Assembly (NCBI GenBank): GCA_009829735.1
Contig: CM020619.1
Span: 4,846,148 to 4,910,147, forward strand
Length of the DNA stretch: 64,000 nucleotides
DNA from: Pyropia yezoensis
Taxonomy: Eukaryota; Rhodophyta; Bangiophyceae; Bangiales; Bangiaceae
Direction: 5' to 3'
The translations under genes were made by a program, and so were the position numbers. Below are positions 58,274-64,000 of this stretch, one piece after another. How positions within the stretch are numbered: position 1 is the stretch's first letter; each line of letters opens with the position of its first letter. A model generated the notes under the pieces. It searched no databases. It saw only the letters and a program-made list of their open reading frames with translations, and was not told the DNA's origin.

Positions 58274-60021
58274 GGCTCCGAGGAGTCCTTAGAGGTTTCG
58301 GTCTCCAGGTCAAAGTCCGTAGGAGCTTCCCCTGCCAGAGCCTCCGTGATGCTCTGTAAGGTTGCCACTCGGATGGCATGTACCTGTGCCTTGTCCATCT
58401 TGGAGGGTGCCCGCCGGTCAGCCCAGTTGACCGCCTTTGCAAACACCAGTCCTTGACGCTTGAGTTTCTCCTGGAGATCCTCGGGAATGGTCGGGCACTG
58501 GTAGGACATATGATCCTCCTTCTGGCACAGCCAGCAAGACCGGAACCGCTGGTTCCTGATCTGCTTGGGGGCGACCAGGGAAGGTTGCTCCTTAGAAACG
58601 AAGCCGCCCCACTTGTTCCTTGACTCCATGGGTGAGGCCTCGCCAACTGCGAGTACCGGTACAGGGTTATCACCTCCCTTATACTTGTCGGGTCCGGGAC
58701 GAACTCGCGACAACGGCTTGGGGGTTGATACCATAGGAGCCTGGAGGGCCTTGGCTTGCCGGTGCTTGCCCTGGGTATAGGCCATCAACTGCTGGAAGGT
58801 ATGTTCTTGATGTTCCTGGTTGTAGTTCTCCGCATCCACTTGAAGATATTCAGGAAGCCCCTCCGAGAAGATCATCTTGAGCCTGTCCTCAGGGTAAACG
58901 TTGCCGCAAGCATCGCTCATCTCCCGGACACGACGGGCGAACGCCTCTGGAGTCTCTTGTCTCTCCATGGTTGCCCGGTTCAGCCTACCGACTGCCTTAC
59001 GCAGGGAGTCCGCGTCTGCGTAGTTGGACAGGAGCCAGTTGACCGCCTCCGGATAACTCGCGACGGTACGTCCAACAATGTGCCCGGCAGAGTCTGGTAG
59101 AACCTGTGCAAACCGCTGTTCCGCTTCTCCGGTCATGAAGTTAACCAGGAGATAGAGAGCCTTGCCCTCGGACACATCGTTGTCATTGCATGCCTTGACA
59201 AACCGGCGCAGGAAGGCAAAGATAAGCGCCGGTCTCTTCCCGGAAAACTTAGGATGTCCCCCAAAGCTCGGCTGCATTCGCCGGTTCAGGGATGCCATCT
59301 TCTTGGCCATCTTCCGGGTGTAACCTTGGTCTTGGTTCTCCAGCCGGTAGTTACCCCAATACGTGACCTTGTTCAGGGTGGCATCTCCCACTTGGTGGGC
59401 AGGGAAGTCGAACTCGACTAGCCTGCGCCGGGTAGGACCGGGAGATGCATCCCAGTCATATCCCTCCTCAGAGCTGGAGGAACTGGTCTCGCTGGTGCTA
59501 GAGCGACGGCGACGACGCCGACGCCTACGGCTGCTCCGGTCACCGGTCTTGGAGCTCCCCGCCCCATAGGACGCAAGGGGAGGAAAAGCTTGGCCGGTCC
59601 CAGGAGTCGAAGTCTCAGGAAGACCCGTAGAACCAGTCATAGCGGTGCCTCTGGCACTGCTAGTGCCCACAGGAAGAGGTGTATACACCCAGCTGCCATG
59701 TGTGGGTCCAGGAGTAAACACACCAGGGGCTATCCCTGGAGGTTGAAGAGTAGAACCGACAGGAGGGAGACGTCTGCTGCGAGCGGACTCAAACGCCGTT
59801 GACCCCGGGGTGGCTCCCACAGGAGGAACAGCCGGAGGAACGGGAGCAGGCGGTACTTGGCCGCCTGTAGACTCCAGTCCACTACCGGATGTCACGCCCA
59901 GGTCTGCTTCACCCGTAGGGAGAACGCCGGGTTGGGCACCGTCCCCCGCGGTGACCAGGGATGCGTCAAGGGACGCGGGGTCTACCCCTTCGGGCACCGT
60001 CGTGCCAGGGAGGGTAGCCAT
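58261..60021 (-). CDS. gag: Gag of element B with CCHC zinc knuckle
   Basis: 586 residues from the ATG at 60021. Disordered Pro/Ser/Thr-rich N-terminus, an Arg/Ser stretch with a poly-Arg run (RSSRRRRRRRRRSS, about 160), a capsid-like helical region with FAFLRRFVKACNDNDVSEG and FARRVREMSDACGN, and the zinc knuckle CWLCQKEDHMSYQC. Ends PGNE-stop (TAG). The slip heptamer G GGA AAC occupies the Gly-Asn codons. Confidence 0.92.
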   Translation of the reverse strand: MATLPGTTVPEGVDPASLDASLVTAGDGAQPGVLPTGEADLGVTSGSGLESTGGQVPPAPVPPAVPPVGATPGSTAFESARSRRLPPVGSTLQPPGIAPGVFTPGPTHGSWVYTPLPVGTSSARGTAMTGSTGLPETSTPGTGQAFPPLASYGAGSSKTGDRSSRRRRRRRRRSSTSETSSSSSEEGYDWDASPGPTRRRLVEFDFPAHQVGDATLNKVTYWGNYRLENQDQGYTRKMAKKMASLNRRMQPSFGGHPKFSGKRPALIFAFLRRFVKACNDNDVSEGKALYLLVNFMTGEAEQRFAQVLPDSAGHIVGRTVASYPEAVNWLLSNYADADSLRKAVGRLNRATMERQETPEAFARRVREMSDACGNVYPEDRLKMIFSEGLPEYLQVDAENYNQEHQEHTFQQLMAYTQGKHRQAKALQAPMVSTPKPLSRVRPGPDKYKGGDNPVPVLAVGEASPMESRNKWGGFVSKEQPSLVAPKQIRNQRFRSCWLCQKEDHMSYQCPTIPEDLQEKLKRQGLVFAKAVNWADRRAPSKMDKAQVHAIRVATLQSITEALAGEAPTDFDLETETSKDSSEPGNE

Positions 60022-60208
60022 GTTGGTCTCTTGACAGCCACAGTCCAGTTACCTGCGTGTCCAAAGATCGCAAGACCACAAGAGAGGGGTTGGAGAGCCA
60101 GGAATGGGGTTCCCGTGAACGGGTGCAAATAATTCCCAAACCACAGAAAAAGACAGAATAGGAACAACGCAACCGCTGCTCCCAAATGTCTCTTCTCAAA
60201 CACTCCAA

Positions 60209-60226
60209 TCCCCTGCTGCTCCACCA
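60209..60226 (-). promoter_or_regulatory. Primer-binding site of element B
   Basis: TGGTGGAGCAGCAGGGGA in element sense, 4 nt from the 5' LTR, identical to that of element A. The rest of the 60022-60230 leader holds no gene. Confidence 0.85.
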
Positions 60227-60230
60227 AATA

Positions 60231-60801
60231 TGTGGTATAAAACTCGATCCTCTCAGACACGTGTCAATATCCCTCGGGGGAAAGGGACAGGTAACGCAGA
60301 AAGGGGAACTACGAGAATGGTATGCCTGTTGCCTCACGTGCCTGCTTGCAGGGCAAACAGATACGCACGGTAGTGCACACGGGGAAGAGGAAAGCAAACG
60401 CGCAGTTGTCTTTTTCCCTGAGGGCGCGGGCCGAGGGCGCCTCGCTGTCCCTCTTAACGTGCATCTGGGGGAACCCCGGCACGTGGCCCGGTAGCCCCCC
60501 CATAACCCCGAGTGGCCCCGACCCGAGTCTAACCTCGTCAGGTCGGGGGCCACTATCACTACTAATTCTATTCCCACTCACTAATCTCACACTCAAATTC
60601 TCTCAAATCAAGTCCCTCACAAATATGCAAAAACACATCAGAAATCCCTCTCTCGCGTGTGGATAGCGTAGTCCACCGCATCCCAGTGCCGGGCACGGGC
60701 CACGGCCGCCAACCATCGCCACACGGCGGGCGTGTTCTGGCACCTGGTGCCCTCTGGTTGCAGTCCCGGGTCGGCGCCAAGTCGGGGCCAGGGATGCTAC
60801 A
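60231..60801 (-). repeat. LTR shared by elements B (5') and C (3') (571 bp)
   Basis: Nearly identical to 51158-51725. The left side abuts the primer-binding site of B, the right side the polypurine tract of C. A single LTR thus joins two head-to-tail elements. Confidence 0.9.
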
Positions 60802-60987
60802 TAGCTCCCTCCCTAGTCCGGCACGTCCTCGGGCCGAACCAGGTGCCACCGTGCACAGCCTCGAGCACGTCCACACCGGTGCCGAGGTCGAGCGTCTTCA
60901 CCCGGTCACGATCACCTGCCCCGAATCTGCCCCCCCCCCCTCCGCTCCTTCACCTTGGCCCTCTCGTTCCCCGGAGTCTGGGACGGT

Positions 60988-63108
60988 ATGTCCAGTTCCG
61001 AGATCCAAGCTGGGCCCGTGGTTCCGGCGGCGAGTGTTGCGGAGGAGAACTCGGGTCGTCGTGCCCCTCTCCTGCCTCCGGTTCCTCGGATGTCGGTGCC
61101 GGCGCCGGTCGCCACGGCGGGACGGATCGAGTTCCCCCGGCTTCCGCGATGCACCCGGTCGAGGCCCCCCGGAGGGTCTCCCGGAGATGCTTCTTGGGCA
61201 GGACCCTCTGGCGGCCCGGCGTTACTCCACGGTGGTCGGCAACGCCGGCGCGGCCCAGTGCCAGCAGGATTGCATGGACCTCTGGCGCAAGGAACTCCAG
61301 CGCGGGGTCTTGACCGAGATGGACAAGGCACGTCTTCACACGGCGGACCAGATGCGCCTGGCACAAGACCGCTCCCAGAGCTTCTCGGGTTCCTCTTGGG
61401 TTGCCCGTCTGGAGGATCTCCCCTTCGCGCTGGTAACTGGATCTACCCTTGACCGAGCGTCGCGTGTCCGCGTCCGTTCTCCGGTGGCCGGAGGAGGAAG
61501 GGTACGTCTACCGGGCGCTCAAGGTCTGGGATGAGGCGCTCAAGGGGTCGGGAAGCTTGAACTGCGACCCCCGTCCGAGCATGGTCGCTCTGGAGCCGCC
61601 TTTCTTGACCCGGAAATACTCCAAGTTGTCGCCGGCACGGGAGCAGGGGTGAGCGACGCGGGCGTCAGCGTGACTTCCTTGTGAGCTGCAACCACCAGGA
61701 GTTCTGGAAGCTGGACAAGGCTAACCGGGCGGCATACTACCCCAAGGTCATCCCGCAGCAGCAGGAAGTCGAGATCCCGGTCGGGTTTGCTCCTTCCAGC
61801 ATCCCTTGCACCTGGTACTTCTTGGACGCCTTGACTCAGGCGTCGATCAAGGGCTTCTTCCACTCAATCCCCGTACATGATGTACACGTCCGAAATGACA
61901 GTCTTGGCGGCCAACCACTGGCTTTCATGAGGTCTTGGTGTCCAACCGGCTTTGGTTTCTCCCTGACCTCCTGATGGTCTGGATTGTCGACAAGTTGACC
62001 GTCGACTTCCTGTGCAGCCAGGACGAGGAGTACAAGGAGCTCTTCCAGGCGATGATCGACTTCCGGCGTCTGGTGCCGGTGCATGACCGGAACTTCTTGA
62101 ACGCGATTGCCGACCAGAACCGCCCGCGTCGGGATGGCTTCGGTTGGGCGCAGGTGGTCTACCAGTCTTCTCCGGCCAAGGTGCAGCTGGCGACGCCGCT
62201 TCCGGCGTGGCCGGCAGCTAGGTAGCTTTCCTGCTCCGGCCGCCCTTGATCTTCTGCCAGTTGGGCCGCCGGTACAGGAGTCGGGATGGGTCGCGGGCGG
62301 TCGGTCGGGCGTCTGCGGCGGCTCCGCTTCCTCCTGTTGCCCCTGTCGCCCCGGTCGCCTCGCCTGAACCGTCACCGGCACGTCCGCGCCCTGTTCCGGC
62401 TGTGCCAGTACTTCAAGCTCCTCCGGCACCGCGCTTGTCTGCGGCGAGTCTGGGAGTGGCCGTGCGGTCGCCGATTACTCCGGCCGCTCTACCCCGGACG
62501 CCTTCTTCCAACGCGGCGGCGCTGTGCCTCCGCTGGAGTTGGGCACTCCGGTCTCGGGGGCCGTTGTGGACCGTCCGGTAGTGTCATCCTCGGGCCGGTT
62601 CGAGATTCCGGCGCCGACTCTGCGCCTTACCCGCTTCCGGGTGCCTGACTGGTACCTGAACCAAGGTGGTCCAACATGCGACCAGTACGACGTCGGCATG
62701 ATTGAAGACCAGCTGGGTCGTCTTCCGGTGCAGGTTGAAGGCGTCGGGTCTTCTCTGGTGCTGGGCACTTACGCCAGTGTCTTGAACGACGTGGTCGACG
62801 GGTGTTTGCTTGCGCGGACAGCGGCCAGATGTCGAACAACCCGGTGGGTTGGCGAACTTCTGGCGACTTTGACGCGGCATGGCCTGGCCCAGCAGTGGTC
62901 AGAGACCTTCACGGGCTTCCAGCGGCGCCGACGGACATATCTGGATGAGCGGGAGCCACCGGCAACTACTGGTACTACTCCGATGGCGTCATACCGGGAT
63001 GCGCCGCGTCCACCGCACTACGTCATCCCGTCTTCCTCCGGTTCCCGTCGTACCGCGGAGGCAACGCCGGAGGACACTCCCGCGGCTCAGCGTCCGCGCC
63101 GAGAGTAG
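60988..63108 (+). pseudogene. Frameshifted copy of the antisense accessory gene (element C)
   Basis: Equivalent of 51910-54027 with single-base indels near 61120, 61170, 61437, 61649, 61872, 61925, 62214, 62295, 62514, 62800 and 62847, so the frame switches repeatedly and no full product is encoded as read. The last 194 codons (62524-63108) cover the C-terminal block with one local frame switch. The indel-only pattern suggests sequence error as much as decay. Confidence 0.8.
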
Positions 63109-63252
63109 TAGTTGGAGGCAAGGAGGGTGAGGGTCTTGGGAGAAGCGAGGAGGGAAGAGGCGGAGAGAAGGGTTGCTCGAGCGGGTGCTTGTTTCCTTGA
63201 TTGTTCCATGCTTGCATTGCGTGTTCTCCTTGATATACCCGTTCCCTTCTTC

Positions 63253-64000
63253 TCAATCCTCTTGTTCCGCATCCGTTGCGGGTGAGCTCGTCTCGTCCCG
63301 AGGGTCTTGGTTGGCCCCGTCCTCTTGGTCCTCCTCCGTGTCCGACTCCAGAATCTTGCCGGCTCTGGCCACGGGAGTGCCCTCAATCCCGTTCCGTCGC
63401 GTGTAGGCACAGACGTCCGCGATGGGTAGCCGGTTTGAGGGTTCCCATGTATCATCTGCCGGGTTGAAACCGAACCAGCGTACTCGCAGGTACAGGCGTC
63501 CATCTCTCCAGGCATGGTCGACAAACTTGACGTAGACAAATTCCCGACCTTCTTCTTGGGATAGCCAGGGTATCGCAGTCCGCTTACGCCGGGTCAAGTC
63601 CCGTTGGCTTGGCGGTGGAGCTCGGGTGACATGGTCGCTGCTCACCCGGTACGGAGAAGCCATCCACGTCTAGAAGGAAGGTCCAGCCATCCGTATTGAG
63701 AATCTCATAAGGTCCATCCGTCTTAGAGTCCAGCTTCCCCCGGGTCTTGCTATGGTTGTCCACAAAAAACCCAGTCGCCACCACCCAGTTCCTTGTTCTT
63801 TTCCCGGACACCCTTGTCATAGTCCCGCTTGTATCGCTCCTGGGTCTTTGAGATTGACTCCTTGACTCTTGGGAGCAGGAGCTTTAGTTGTTCCAGGAAC
63901 TCATCCTTTGCCTTGGGACCTGACTTCAGTGCAGGCTGGAGACCATCCGGTATTCTTTCCAGGGAGAAGTTGGTCAGCCGCCTCGGGTGACAAAGTCGAG
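63253..64000 (-). pseudogene. pol: Partial pol C-terminus of element C
   Basis: Encodes the chromodomain (LRVRWFGFNPADDTWE) in frame from 63663 to 63253. Upstream, single-base insertions at about 63657 and 63766 and a deletion at about 63986, relative to element B, break the frame. Truncated by the window end. Confidence 0.85.

Larger units (their letters stand above)
51158..60801 (-). mobile_element. Ty3/gypsy chromovirus, element B (near-intact, 9.6 kb)
   Basis: Both LTRs present (51158-51725 and 60231-60801), apparently identical except for one substitution and one small 3-4 nt indel. Primer-binding site, gag, pol and the antisense gene are all open. The small LTR divergence implies a recent insertion. 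The right LTR is simultaneously the left (3') LTR of element C. Confidence 0.92.
60802..64000 (-). mobile_element. Element C: second copy of the B family (runs off window)
   Basis: Colinear with 51726-54930. Differs by about a dozen substitutions and at least fifteen single-base insertions or deletions, mostly in homopolymers. Gag and most of pol lie beyond the window. Confidence 0.9.

Overview
The window is nuclear DNA of a GC-rich eukaryote. Host-like open frames are mostly unspliced, rich in Ala, Gly and Pro homopolymers, and sit in long G/C tracts. They are interspersed with LTR retrotransposons and a PIF/Harbinger remnant. I see no bacterial operons, CRISPR arrays, rRNA or tRNA genes. 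The mix (chromodomain Ty3/gypsy elements, Harbinger/Myb-like proteins, an NB-ARC/TPR protein, a CYTH thiamine-triphosphatase-like protein, a bacterial-type UvrD helicase, very high GC) would fit a bangiophyte red alga such as Porphyra/Pyropia. That placement is inference only.

Layout: 1-10544 is a Ty3/gypsy chromovirus (element A, minus strand) holding a 500-N scaffold gap flanked by two identical 1288-bp stretches, which is probably an unmerged contig overlap. 10766-12986 holds a Myb/SANT-like protein. 13.0-21.4 kb is GC-rich low-complexity DNA with minisatellites and one Fe(II)/2-oxoglutarate oxygenase-like gene (15394-16569). 21439-22797 encodes a CYTH protein. 25484-30751 encodes a trypsin-like protease followed in the same frame by an NB-ARC ATPase and 22 nearly identical 42-residue TPR units, cut by two in-frame stops. 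32844-35678 encodes a UvrD/PcrA-type helicase. 36.5-39.1 kb is a repeat cluster with LTR-like direct repeats. 39469-40335 encodes an acidic disordered protein. 40732-43980 is the 3' part of a third retroelement (D). 43.98-50.8 kb contains minisatellite-coded arrays, a solo LTR with a perfect 5-bp target duplication, a decayed Myb-like gene and a decayed Harbinger transposase. 51158-60801 is an almost intact chromovirus (element B). It shares its right LTR with a further copy (element C) that runs off the window.

The most interesting system is in the retroelements. A, B and D each carry a 650-770-residue protein gene on the strand OPPOSITE to gag-pol, between pol and the polypurine tract/3' LTR. 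By eye the three proteins share a conserved core, so they look like one family of antisense accessory proteins that I do not recognise. In D the antisense gene is intact although gag-pol is absent. A and B also share an identical primer-binding site and a canonical -1 frameshift heptamer (GGGAAAC) two codons before the gag stop. In A this is followed by a 6-nt spacer and an 11-bp stem. The second candidate is the protease/NB-ARC/TPR gene, which has the domain order of a STAND/NLR-type sensor with a recently homogenised repeat array.
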